Origin: CAZQVN01 sp964596775
GTDB lineage: Bacteria; Eisenbacteria; RBG-16-71-46; JABDJR01; JAWXBZ01
Assembly: GCA_964596775.1 (NCBI GenBank)
Contig: CAZQVN010000052.1
Span: 1-25,580, forward strand
Reading direction: 5' to 3'
DNA: 25,580 nt
Shown: positions 8,006 through 15,440 of the stretch, piece after piece
How the letters are laid out: each line of letters starts with the position of its first letter
Position numbering within the stretch: position 1 is the stretch's first letter
The notes under the pieces: generated by a model
The model's database searches: none
What the model saw: the letters and a program-made list of their open reading frames with translations, nothing else
What the model was told of the DNA's origin: nothing
Program-made: the position numbers and the translations under genes

Positions 8006-9082
8006 TCAGCTCCCCTCCGCGGAGAGGTAGATGTTGCGGACGAGCTGCACGTCTTCCCAGGTGGCCCGCTTGTTCGACGGGCTCCGGAGCAGGAACGCCG
8101 GATGGTACGTGGGGACGACGGGGATCCCATTATAGTCGTGAACCTTGCCGCGGAGCACGCCGATCGTGGCCTTCGGATTTCCGGTCAGCAGCTGCGCCGA
8201 ATACTTCCCGAGCGTGCAGATCACGCGGGGCCGGATGATTTCGATCTGGCGCTCGAGCCACGGACGGCAGGCCTCGATTTCGTGGGGCAGCGGATCCCGG
8301 TTTTCCGGGGGGCGGCACTTGAGAAGGTTGGCGATGTACACATCGCTCCGCTCGAAACCGGCCGCCGCGATGATGTCGGTGAGCAGTTTCCCGGCCCGCC
8401 CGACGAACGGCAGCCCCTGCTGGTCCTCGTTGAACCCCGGCGCCTCTCCGACGAACAGGAGCGGCTGCCGGGCGGTGCCCGACCCGTACACGACCTTCGT
8501 GCGCGTCTTGCACAGACCGCACTTCATGCATTCCGCGGCTTCCGCGCTGAACGCGGCGAGTTCCGCGGCGAGCTTCTGGAGGTCGCGGCCGTCGTTCTTC
8601 GGCAGGCCGACCGGGGGAAGCGCCCTGGCCGCCTTTTCGGCGGGGGCGGGCGCGTCCGCGGGGGGCGGCGGAACGGCCCGCCTGGCCCGGGGCGGAGCGT
8701 CGCCGGCGGCGGGCCTGGAGGACGCTCCGGGCCCGGTCGAAGGAACTCCCGCGGATCCCGGAGCCGCAGGTGTCGCGGCCGGTCCGCCGGTTCCGGCGGA
8801 TGGGGCTGCCGACCTCGAAACGTCCGGTTTTCCCCGGGGCGGGGTGGCGCCTCCCCCTGTGCCGGAGGTCCCAGGTGTGAGCCTCCCGGACGGACGGCCG
8901 ACCGGCGGCGCGTCGCCGGAGGAGGTGGCCGTTCTCCGACCCGGCGCCGGAGGATCGCTGCGCGCCCACGCGACCAGTTCGGGCTCGGCGCTGAACCGTC
9001 GCCCGTCGCGGCGCTCCCGTTCCAGCTCCGCCCGCACCTGGCCGGCGAGATACTTCAGTTCACTCCGCGGATCGCGGGTCAT
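8006..9082 (-). CDS. Type 4 (Fe-S) uracil-DNA glycosylase with long disordered N-terminal region
   Basis: This enzyme removes uracil from DNA at the start of base-excision repair. The catalytic domain (about residues 165-358) shows the family motif GEAPG (212-216) with GLPFVGRAGKLL, the NLLKCRPPENRDP block and the HPAFLLR motif (317-323). C185, C188, C246 and C262 have the C-x2-C...C-x15-C spacing expected for the [4Fe-4S] cluster. The first about 35 residues look helical (KYLAGQVRAELERERRDGRRF), followed by about 120 residues rich in Pro, Ala, Gly and Ser that look disordered; family members are commonly about 200-240 aa, so the extension is notable. The ATG at 9082 overlaps the coaBC stop (ATGA). 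The call is firm; the function of the tail is unknown. Confidence 0.94.
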   Translation of the reverse strand: MTRDPRSELKYLAGQVRAELERERRDGRRFSAEPELVAWARSDPPAPGRRTATSSGDAPPVGRPSGRLTPGTSGTGGGATPPRGKPDVSRSAAPSAGTGGPAATPAAPGSAGVPSTGPGASSRPAAGDAPPRARRAVPPPPADAPAPAEKAARALPPVGLPKNDGRDLQKLAAELAAFSAEAAECMKCGLCKTRTKVVYGSGTARQPLLFVGEAPGFNEDQQGLPFVGRAGKLLTDIIAAAGFERSDVYIANLLKCRPPENRDPLPHEIEACRPWLERQIEIIRPRVICTLGKYSAQLLTGNPKATIGVLRGKVHDYNGIPVVPTYHPAFLLRSPSNKRATWEDVQLVRNIYLSAEGS

Positions 9083-10365
9083 GCCTGTGTCCCTTCCAGC
9101 AGCGTGCGGATTCTGTCGAAGATCACTTCCGCAACCGCCCGTTTCGTGATGACGGGGTGTTCTTCGGGCTCACCGCCGTTTCCGATCAGCGTGACCCGGT
9201 TCGTGTTGCCCCCGAACCCGGACCCCGGCTCGGTGGGATTGTTCAGCACGATCATGTCGAGCCCCTTGTCCGCCAGCTTCTTCCGCGCGGCGGCGAGCCC
9301 GTCGTTCGTTTCCAGCGCGAACCCGACCACGACCTGTCCGTTCCGTCGCGCGGCGGCGGCCGCCTTCACGATGTCCTCGGTCGGTTCCAGTTCCAGCGAC
9401 TTCCCGCCGGGCGTCCGCTTGATCTTCTTTTCCTCGACGTCCTTCGGCCGGTAATCCGCAACGGCGGCGGCCATGACGAGCACGTCGGCGTCGGCGAACC
9501 GGTCGAGCACGGCGTCGCGCATGGCGGCGGCGGTCACGGCACTGACGACTGTAACACCGGACGGCGCCGGAACCGAGAGAACTCCGGCCACGAGCGTGAC
9601 GACGGCGCCGCGGTCGCGCGCTTCCTCGGCGAGGGCCACGCCCATCCGGCCGCTGCTCCGGTTGGAGAGGACGCGGACCGGGTCGATCGGTTCCTCGGTC
9701 CGCCCGGCGGAGATCACGATGCGCTTTCCGGCGAGGTCCGTCCGGCGGGCCAGCAGGGCCCTGGCCGCGGCGAAGATCTCCGCCGGCTCGGCCATCCGTC
9801 CGACCCCCGTTTCGCCGCAGGCCTGGTATCCGGCCCCCGGCTCCACGAAGTGAAAGCCGCGCTCCCTGAGCAGGGCCACGTTGTCCACGGTAGCCGGGTG
9901 ACTCCACATGCGGTGATTCATGGCGGGGGCGAACAGAACGTTCCGGCCGGCGGCGAGAAGAACCGTGGTCAGGGCGTCGCGGGCGATTCCGTGGGCGGAG
10001 GACGCGAGGAGATCGGCGGTGGCGGGAGCCACGACCGTGAGGGCGGCGTCCTTGATGATGTCGATGTGCTCGATCCCGGAAACATCCGGGCCGTCGTCAC
10101 GATACGCGCGGGCCTGCGCTCCGGCCTCCGGCGCGTCGTCCGGCGCCCAGCTTTCCACGCCGGCATCGGATTCGAACATGTGCAGGAGAACGGGGTTGCC
10201 GGAGAGCGTCTGCAGGGTCAGCGGGGTGATGAACTGGGTGGCGGCCTGGGTCATCACGACCCGCACGTCGATTCCGTCCTTGACGAAGAGGCGAACCAGC
10301 TCGGCGGCCTTGTACGCGGCGATGCCGCCGCTGACGCCGAGCACGATGCGGGGTGTGCTATTCAC
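9079..10365 (-). CDS. coaBC: Bifunctional phosphopantothenoylcysteine decarboxylase / phosphopantothenate--cysteine ligase
   Basis: CoaBC catalyses two steps of coenzyme A synthesis: CoaB joins 4'-phosphopantothenate to cysteine and CoaC decarboxylates the product using FMN. The N-terminal CoaC domain (about 1-200) has VLGVSGGIAAYKAAEL, H100, VVAPATADLL, APAMNHRMW (146-154) and the substrate-flap Cys in ACGETGVGRM (C183). The C-terminal CoaB domain (from about 211) has ISAGRTEEPIDPVR, NRSSGRMG (235-242), AAVADYRP (300-307) and KKIKR. An insert of about 30 residues (about 65-97, rich in Asp/Ala/Pro) precedes the catalytic His region and is not usual. The start is GTG at 10365 with GGAG a few bases upstream; it follows rpoZ after 39 bp, a common pairing in bacteria. 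Confidence 0.96.
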   Translation of the reverse strand: MNSTPRIVLGVSGGIAAYKAAELVRLFVKDGIDVRVVMTQAATQFITPLTLQTLSGNPVLLHMFESDAGVESWAPDDAPEAGAQARAYRDDGPDVSGIEHIDIIKDAALTVVAPATADLLASSAHGIARDALTTVLLAAGRNVLFAPAMNHRMWSHPATVDNVALLRERGFHFVEPGAGYQACGETGVGRMAEPAEIFAAARALLARRTDLAGKRIVISAGRTEEPIDPVRVLSNRSSGRMGVALAEEARDRGAVVTLVAGVLSVPAPSGVTVVSAVTAAAMRDAVLDRFADADVLVMAAAVADYRPKDVEEKKIKRTPGGKSLELEPTEDIVKAAAAARRNGQVVVGFALETNDGLAAARKKLADKGLDMIVLNNPTEPGSGFGGNTNRVTLIGNGGEPEEHPVITKRAVAEVIFDRIRTLLEGTQA

Positions 10366-10404
10366 CGTGAACTCCGATCCGGTTGTCCCGAATCGAATCG
10401 GGAA

Positions 10405-10605
10405 CTAGGCCTCCTCGTACTTGAACTTGACCTTCCCGTCGAGGAATCGCTTCATGGCCACATGGGTGATGCGGCCCTTGATCTCGCGCTGCTGCTGGTT
10501 GGCCAGTTCGTTGATCCGCCGGGCTTCCTTGGCGGCCACGATCACCATTTCGTACTTGTTCAACCGCTCTTCCGGCGGGCTTGTCAGGTAGTTCTTGGCT
10601 TCCAC
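10405..10605 (-). CDS. rpoZ: RNA polymerase omega subunit (Rpb6 family)
   Basis: Omega binds the beta' subunit and helps RNA polymerase assembly. This 66-aa protein has the family core NKYEMVIVAAKEARRINELA, followed by a basic segment and a short acidic C-terminus (KVKFKYEEA). The start is GTG at 10605, placed five bases after a clear AGGAGG (10611-10616 on the plus-strand coordinates). It sits between gmk and coaBC, the classic gmk-rpoZ-coaBC order, which strongly supports the call of such a short gene. A 101-bp gap with an inverted repeat separates it from gmk. Confidence 0.9.
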   Translation of the reverse strand: MEAKNYLTSPPEERLNKYEMVIVAAKEARRINELANQQQREIKGRITHVAMKRFLDGKVKFKYEEA

Positions 10606-10626
10606 TCGATCCTCCTCGCCGCTGGG

Positions 10627-10657
10627 GCGCTAAAAGAAGCGGCGAGCACTTTAGCAC
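10627..10657. repeat. Imperfect inverted repeat between gmk and rpoZ
   Basis: GCGCTAAA (10627-10634) and TTTAGCAC (10650-10657) are inverted copies with one mismatch, 15 bases apart, in the only sizeable gap of the left-hand operon. On the minus strand they lie after the gmk stop and upstream of the rpoZ Shine-Dalgarno. They could be a transcriptional terminator or attenuator, an RNA structure in the rpoZ leader, or an operator; no U-tract follows, so a simple intrinsic terminator is not favoured. Confidence 0.35.
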
Positions 10658-10706
10658 AGGACGGGAACCGCTGTCGACCCGTTCGGAATCACGCGGACGG
10701 AGCCCC

Positions 10707-11273
10707 CTACCGGCTCCGTTCCCGCCGGATGATCGATTCCATGACCCCGGCGGCCCGTTCCACGTCGTCGTTGACCACGAAATAGTCGAACTGTCCGGCG
10801 GCCGAGATCTCGACCCGGGCGTTCCGGAGGCGCACCGCGATCTCCTCCTCCGTGTTCATCCCCCGCTTGCGCAGCCGCGACTCCAGTTCCTCCATGGACG
10901 GTGGGAGGACGAAGATGAGCACGGATCCCGGGCGCAGTTTCCGCAGGTTCGCGGCGCCCTGCACGTCGATGTTCAGGAGAACCCACTTGCCGGCCTTGAG
11001 GTTCAGGTCGAGGGGAGCCAGCGGCGTTCCGTAGTAGAACCCGTGGACCTGGGCCCACTCGAGCAGCCCGTCCTCGGCGATCAGCCCCTCGAAACCCGTC
11101 TTGTCCTGGAAATAATAGTGGACGCCGTCCTCCTCCCCGGCGCGCGGCGCGCGGGTCGTGGCGGACACGGACTCGATCAGGGACGGATCGCGGGCGAGGA
11201 GCCGGTCGACGAGAACGGTCTTGCCGACGCCGGACGGGCCGCAGATCGCGATGGGAAACGGGGGACGGGTCAT
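10707..11273 (-). CDS. gmk: Guanylate kinase
   Basis: Gmk phosphorylates GMP to GDP with ATP in purine nucleotide synthesis and salvage. The 188-aa protein has the P-loop GPSGVGKT near its N-terminus, the GMP-binding block SATTRAPRAGEEDGVHYYF, LLEWAQVHGFYYGTP and the later LLNIDVQGAANLRK and RLRNARVEI segments of the family. The P-loop ends GKTVL rather than the common GKSTL, a conservative change. I chose ATG 11273 because it overlaps the yicC stop as ATGA and gives a normal N-terminus; the frame is open further upstream only as a shadow inside yicC. yicC-gmk-rpoZ is a conserved bacterial gene order. Confidence 0.96.
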   Translation of the reverse strand: MTRPPFPIAICGPSGVGKTVLVDRLLARDPSLIESVSATTRAPRAGEEDGVHYYFQDKTGFEGLIAEDGLLEWAQVHGFYYGTPLAPLDLNLKAGKWVLLNIDVQGAANLRKLRPGSVLIFVLPPSMEELESRLRKRGMNTEEEIAVRLRNARVEISAAGQFDYFVVNDDVERAAGVMESIIRRERSR

Positions 11274-12151
11274 TCGACGTTCTGCACCTGCTCGCGCAGC
11301 ACCTCGATCTCCTCCTTGACGGAGATCACGTGACGCCCGATTTCGAGATCGTTGGCCTTGGAGCCGATCGTGTTCACCTCGCGGTTCATCTCCTGGACCA
11401 GGAAATTGAGCTTTCGTCCGGCCGGTTCGGGGCTCCGGATGAGGTCGAGAAACTGCGCGCAGTGCGAGCGCAGCCGCACCGATTCCTCGGTGCAGTCCAG
11501 CTTGTCGGCCAGGAACGACGCTTCGACGACGATGCGCTCCTCCGGAACCTCCGCCTCCCCCTGCAGGAGCTGGGTGATGCGGGCCCGGAGTCGTTCCCTT
11601 GCCTCGGCGACCCGGTTGGGCGCCCGCGTCTCCACGTGAACGAGATGCGAGAGCACCCCGGCGATCCTCGCTTCGAAGTCGGCGCGGATCGCCTTTCCCT
11701 CCTCTTCCCGCATCCGGACCAGGTCGGCCAGGGTGCGGTCGAGCAGGTCGTCCAGCAGCGCCCAGCCCGCCTCCTCGTCGACCGACTCCTCCTTCCACCG
11801 GAAAATGTCGGGAAGGCCGACCAGCGTCTTCATGTCGAGCCCCTCGGCCAGGGCGAACCGCTGCTTGAGGCGCTCGATGCCCGCGATGTACTGCTCGGCG
11901 AGCGCCTCGTCGAGGACGAGACTGCCTTCGCTGTCGCGCCCGTCCTTCCAGTTGACGTTGACGTTGACCTTGCCGCGGGTCAGGACCTCCTGGACCTTCA
12001 GCCGGGCCCGGTTCTCAAGGAACGACAGGGAACGCGGAAGCCGCACGGACACTTCGCAGAACTTGTGATTGACGGTTCGGATTTCGGCGGAGAGGGCGCG
12101 GCCGTCGCGCTCCACTTCCGCCCGTCCGAACCCGGTCATGCTACGGATCAT
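11270..12151 (-). CDS. yicC: YicC-family endoribonuclease
   Basis: The 293-aa protein starts MIRSMTGFGRAEVERDGRAL, the hallmark N-terminus of YicC proteins, continues with AEIRTVNHKFCEVSVRLPR, and ends with the DUF1732 region containing LRSHCAQFLDLI, GRKLNFLVQEMNREVNTIGS and KANDLEI. E. coli YicC is an endoribonuclease involved in small-RNA turnover; the same role here is inferred from family membership. ATG 12151 has a strong GAGGAGGAATAC leader directly upstream. It is the first gene of the long minus-strand operon, and divergent from the rqcH gene, with 56 bp between them. Confidence 0.94.
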   Translation of the reverse strand: MIRSMTGFGRAEVERDGRALSAEIRTVNHKFCEVSVRLPRSLSFLENRARLKVQEVLTRGKVNVNVNWKDGRDSEGSLVLDEALAEQYIAGIERLKQRFALAEGLDMKTLVGLPDIFRWKEESVDEEAGWALLDDLLDRTLADLVRMREEEGKAIRADFEARIAGVLSHLVHVETRAPNRVAEARERLRARITQLLQGEAEVPEERIVVEASFLADKLDCTEESVRLRSHCAQFLDLIRSPEPAGRKLNFLVQEMNREVNTIGSKANDLEIGRHVISVKEEIEVLREQVQNVE

Positions 12152-12207
12152 GTATTCCTCCTCGGGGCTTCAGAGTATGCCACGCCGCGCGCGTCCGGTA
12201 GTATGAA
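12152..12207. promoter_or_regulatory. Divergent promoter region between yicC and rqcH
   Basis: This 56-bp gap must serve both strands. For yicC, the minus strand has TGGCATACT (CATACT at 12179-12174, an extended -10-like element) about 22 bases before the ATG, leaving room for the AGGAGG. For rqcH, the plus strand has TAGTAT at 12199-12204, only six bases before the ATG at 12211. AGTATG occurs twice, at 12174 and 12200. No good -35 is visible for either direction, so these are candidates only. Confidence 0.35.
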
Positions 12208-14010
12208 ATGATGGAAAGTCTCACGCTCAGGGCCGCACTCCGCGAATGCGCCGTCTTTTTCGGCAGAACCGTGTCCGCCGTGCGCGCCGCCGCGGACGAA
12301 TCCGCGATCACGATCCACTGCGCCACCGCGAACGACGGCATCCTCCTCGACATGTCGGCGGGGCGCCCCGGTGTCTGCCGGGTCGACGCGCCGGACGGAC
12401 CGCTTCCGCCCGCCGGGCGCGCCGGCGCGGAAGGAGGCCGGATGACGGCCCTCGCCGCCCTCGCCGAGGAAAGGCTCCGCGGAGCGCGGGCCGTGTCGTT
12501 CGACCAGGCCGGGCTCGACCGGGTGGCCGTACTCCGGTTCGCGCGCCGGGACCGCCTCGGTGATCCCGTTCCCCTGACGGTGATCGTCGAACTGTTCGGC
12601 GCCTGGGGCAACATCATCCTCCTCGACGGCCCGCCGGAAACCGGGAAGATCCTCGACAGGCTGAGACTCGACAACCGCAAGGACGCGCCGCGGGCTCTCG
12701 GCCGCGGCCGGAACTGGGAGCCGCTTCCCCGCGAGCGGGTGGACATCACCACGGACGGCGACGAGGAACTGCTCCGGCGTCTTTCCGCGGACCCGCCGGC
12801 GGACGCGAGGGACTGGGCCGCCCGCCTGTGCCGGGACGCCGAGGGGATGAGCCCGTTCACCGCGCGGGAAGTCGTGCGCCGCGCCGGCGATCCGCCGACC
12901 GCGGAAACGCTGACCCTGGCCTGGCGGACGTTCGTGGACGAAGCCGGGGCGGGCGGCCCGGCCTGGACGTGGCGGACACCCACCGGCGCCGCCCGGGTGC
13001 TCACCTGGGAGCCGCGAGCCCACGCGGAAAACGCGAAGCCCGGCGCGCCTCCGACCGTGGAGCGGTTCCCCGGCGTCGCCGCCGCCTGCGCGGCGCTCCG
13101 CACCGCGCCGGCCGCCGCCCCCGCCGGCGACCCGAAGATGGACCTCGACGCCCATCTCAGAAAGAAGAGGGACGACGCGCAGCGGCTGCTCGGCCGGCTG
13201 CACGGCGAACGGGAGCGCCGCTCGGACGGAACCGAGTACCGCCGGCGGGCCGAAGCGCTGCTGGCGCATGCGGGAGAGGTGCCGCGGGGCGCCTCCTCCG
13301 TCACGCTTCCCGATCCGCGCGGCGGCGACGACGTGACGATCGCGCTCGATCCGGCCCGCACGGTGATGGAAAACGCGGACCGCTGTTTCAAGGAGGCGCG
13401 GAAGGCCGACCAGGCCGAGCTGCGGCTGCCGAAGAAGATCGCGGCGGCGGAAGAGGGGCTGCGGAAGATCGAGGCGCTCCTGGAAAAACTTGCGGCACTG
13501 GACCCGCTCGACGAACGGGCGCTCAGGCGGATGGAAGACGACGTGTACGGGCGAAGCGGCGGCCCGGCGAACCGGGGCGGCCCGCCGGCGGGCGGCGGCG
13601 GGAAGCCGAAGGCCCCGGACATTCCGGCGGCGATGCGGCCGCGCCGGTACGAGATGCCGGGAGGGTGGGTCATCCTCGTCGGGCGGAGCAACACCGGCAA
13701 CGACTACCTGACCCACAAGCTCGCGGCGCCCCGCGATCTCTGGTTCCACGCGCACGGAGCGGCGGGGTCGCACGTGGTGCTCAAGGCCCCCAACTCGAAG
13801 ATCGAGCCGGACCGCGCCATCATCACCGCCGCCGCCGCGCTGGCCGCGCTGAACAGCAAGGCGCGGCACGCGTCGCGGGTCCCGGTCATCTACACGGAAA
13901 AGCGCTACGTGCGCAAGCCGCGCGGCGGCAAGCCGGGGCTGGCCAGCGTGACCCGCGAAAAATCGGTCATGGTGAAACCGGCCGCACCGCAGGTAGAATC
14001 GGAGGAATGA
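12208..14010 (+). CDS. rqcH: RqcH / NFACT-family ribosome quality-control protein
   Basis: This 600-aa protein has the Rqc2/RqcH (NFACT) layout. An N-terminal NFACT-N domain (about 1-270) contains GLDRVAVLRFARRDRLGDPV and VIVELFGAWGNIILLD; a helical, charged middle region (about 310-460) is likely coiled coil; the C-terminal NFACT-R domain (about 476-590) has VGRSNTGNDYLTHKLAAP and RDLWFHAHGAAGSHVVLK. Asp104-Arg105 match the DR motif needed for tail synthesis in Bacillus RqcH. In that system the protein binds stalled 50S subunits with peptidyl-tRNA and adds alanine tails that mark the chain for degradation. Starts at 12208 and 12211 (ATGATG) are both possible; neither has a Shine-Dalgarno. 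Its TGA overlaps the next ATG. Confidence 0.9.
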   Translation: MMESLTLRAALRECAVFFGRTVSAVRAAADESAITIHCATANDGILLDMSAGRPGVCRVDAPDGPLPPAGRAGAEGGRMTALAALAEERLRGARAVSFDQAGLDRVAVLRFARRDRLGDPVPLTVIVELFGAWGNIILLDGPPETGKILDRLRLDNRKDAPRALGRGRNWEPLPRERVDITTDGDEELLRRLSADPPADARDWAARLCRDAEGMSPFTAREVVRRAGDPPTAETLTLAWRTFVDEAGAGGPAWTWRTPTGAARVLTWEPRAHAENAKPGAPPTVERFPGVAAACAALRTAPAAAPAGDPKMDLDAHLRKKRDDAQRLLGRLHGERERRSDGTEYRRRAEALLAHAGEVPRGASSVTLPDPRGGDDVTIALDPARTVMENADRCFKEARKADQAELRLPKKIAAAEEGLRKIEALLEKLAALDPLDERALRRMEDDVYGRSGGPANRGGPPAGGGGKPKAPDIPAAMRPRRYEMPGGWVILVGRSNTGNDYLTHKLAAPRDLWFHAHGAAGSHVVLKAPNSKIEPDRAIITAAAALAALNSKARHASRVPVIYTEKRYVRKPRGGKPGLASVTREKSVMVKPAAPQVESEE

Positions 14011-15440
14011 TGAAACTCAAGCGACCCGGGCGGATCGCCCTGGTCATCGGCGCGACCCTGATGCTGTCCGGCCCGACCGGCTGCGGCGGCGACAACCCGG
14101 TGTCCTCCGGCAACCGCAAGCCCTCGATCCGCGAACTCGTGGCCGTTCCGGCCGTCGTCCCGCGGGGCGGCACGGCGCAGATCACCACGCTGGCCTCCGA
14201 CGACGACGACGATCCGCTGACCTACTCGTGGACCGCGAGCAGCGGCACGTTTTCCGGGGCCAACGGCCCGCGCGTGCGCTGGCACGCGCCGATGGAGCCC
14301 GGCACCTTCCGGATCACCGGAACGGTGTCCGACGGCACGGCCGCGGATTCCGCGATGATCCAGGTCACGGTGGCCTCCGCGTCGATCCGGGTCGACAGCA
14401 CCCCGCCGGGCGCCGACATCTACCTGAACGGCGTACCGACCGGGCTGGCCACGCCGGCGGAGATCGGCGGAGTGTCCGCCACCGCGTACAACGTCCAGCT
14501 GGTGAGTTCCTACTTCAACTATCTCCCGGCCGACACCGCCGTCTTCCTGAACGACGGCGACCTCGCCGTGGTGAACTTCCGCATTCCGACGGCCGAACTC
14601 GAGCAGGTCGACACCGGACCCGGGCTCATGGACGAGATCGGCGGCCTGACCTACTCCGCGGGCGGCATCGGCGTGCTGTGGACCGCGCGCACCGACGGCA
14701 CGACGTCGCTCCGCTCCGCGAGCCTCGTGCCGACGCACAGCGGCATCAACGGCCGGACGCTCTTCCAGGGGCTGCACTTCGACGAAACGCTGACCATCCG
14801 GGTCCGCCCGTTCCAGCCGGCCGATCTTGCGTTCGTCTTCGACAACTCGATCTTCATCGGCCGCCTCATCGACACCGACGTGGACGGCCTGATCGAATCG
14901 ATGCCCACCCCGACAAGGCTCGCCGGCGTCGTCGGCGAATCGTACGCGCCGGCGTTCAGCCCGGGCGGCACGCTGCTGGCCATGGGGTTGTCGCCCTCCA
15001 CCCGGCCGAACACGACCGACATCATGCTGGCCGGGACCTACGACACGCTGACCGTTTCCAACCGCGTCAGGGTGTCCACGCGGGGAGGCAACTCCCCGCA
15101 CTTCGGGCCGGACCGCACGGTGGTGTTCGAATCCGGCGGAGAGCTGTACCGGACGACAGTCGATTCGATCGGGGTCGGCACCGCGGTCAAGCTGACCGAC
15201 ACGGGAGGGCATGCGATGGCGCCGGCCGTTTCCCCGAACGGCCGCTACGTGGCTTACATCGACGACCGGGGCACGCTCGACGTGCTGATTCCCGCCCTGG
15301 GCGTGACGACGACGATCCGGAGCGGCGTCACCAGCGGCCGGGTGGCCTGGGCGCCGAACGGACGCGAACTGCTGATCGCCGACAACTCGGTGCCGGGGAA
15401 CGCCCGGCTGTTCCTCGTCATCCGCCTGCCCATCCGGTGA
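14007..15440 (+). CDS. Putative lipoprotein with Ig-like, PEGA and beta-propeller domains
   Basis: The 477-aa product has an N-terminal signal (basic MMKLKRPGR, hydrophobic core ALVIGATLML) ending near C26 in SGPTGCGGD. The lipobox is imperfect because Pro sits at -3, so lipidation is likely but not certain. Next come an Ig-like domain (about 38-124, with an Asp-rich ASDDDDDPLTYSW loop), a PEGA domain (about 125-193; RVDSTPPGADIYLNGVPTG) and a C-terminal beta-propeller of the TolB/WD40-like type, with repeats such as APAFSPGGTLLAMG, APAVSPNGRYVAYIDD and RVAWAPNGRELLIAD. It probably acts at the cell envelope, binding carbohydrate or protein. ATG 14007 overlaps the rqcH stop; the next ATG (14010) is better spaced after GGAGG (14001-14005). 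Its TGA overlaps the next GTG. Confidence 0.78.
   Translation: MMKLKRPGRIALVIGATLMLSGPTGCGGDNPVSSGNRKPSIRELVAVPAVVPRGGTAQITTLASDDDDDPLTYSWTASSGTFSGANGPRVRWHAPMEPGTFRITGTVSDGTAADSAMIQVTVASASIRVDSTPPGADIYLNGVPTGLATPAEIGGVSATAYNVQLVSSYFNYLPADTAVFLNDGDLAVVNFRIPTAELEQVDTGPGLMDEIGGLTYSAGGIGVLWTARTDGTTSLRSASLVPTHSGINGRTLFQGLHFDETLTIRVRPFQPADLAFVFDNSIFIGRLIDTDVDGLIESMPTPTRLAGVVGESYAPAFSPGGTLLAMGLSPSTRPNTTDIMLAGTYDTLTVSNRVRVSTRGGNSPHFGPDRTVVFESGGELYRTTVDSIGVGTAVKLTDTGGHAMAPAVSPNGRYVAYIDDRGTLDVLIPALGVTTTIRSGVTSGRVAWAPNGRELLIADNSVPGNARLFLVIRLPIR

Noticed and set aside
12141..13869. Two long open frames (over 500 codons) on the strand opposite rqcH
   Set aside because: They lie fully antisense to a clear RqcH, are Arg/Ser/Pro or Arg/Gly-rich with no recognisable domain, and such shadows are expected in GC-rich DNA.
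12828..14006. Upstream extension of the PEGA protein frame
   Set aside because: It overlaps rqcH in another frame and is low-complexity Arg/Gly sequence; the signal peptide at 14007 marks the real start.
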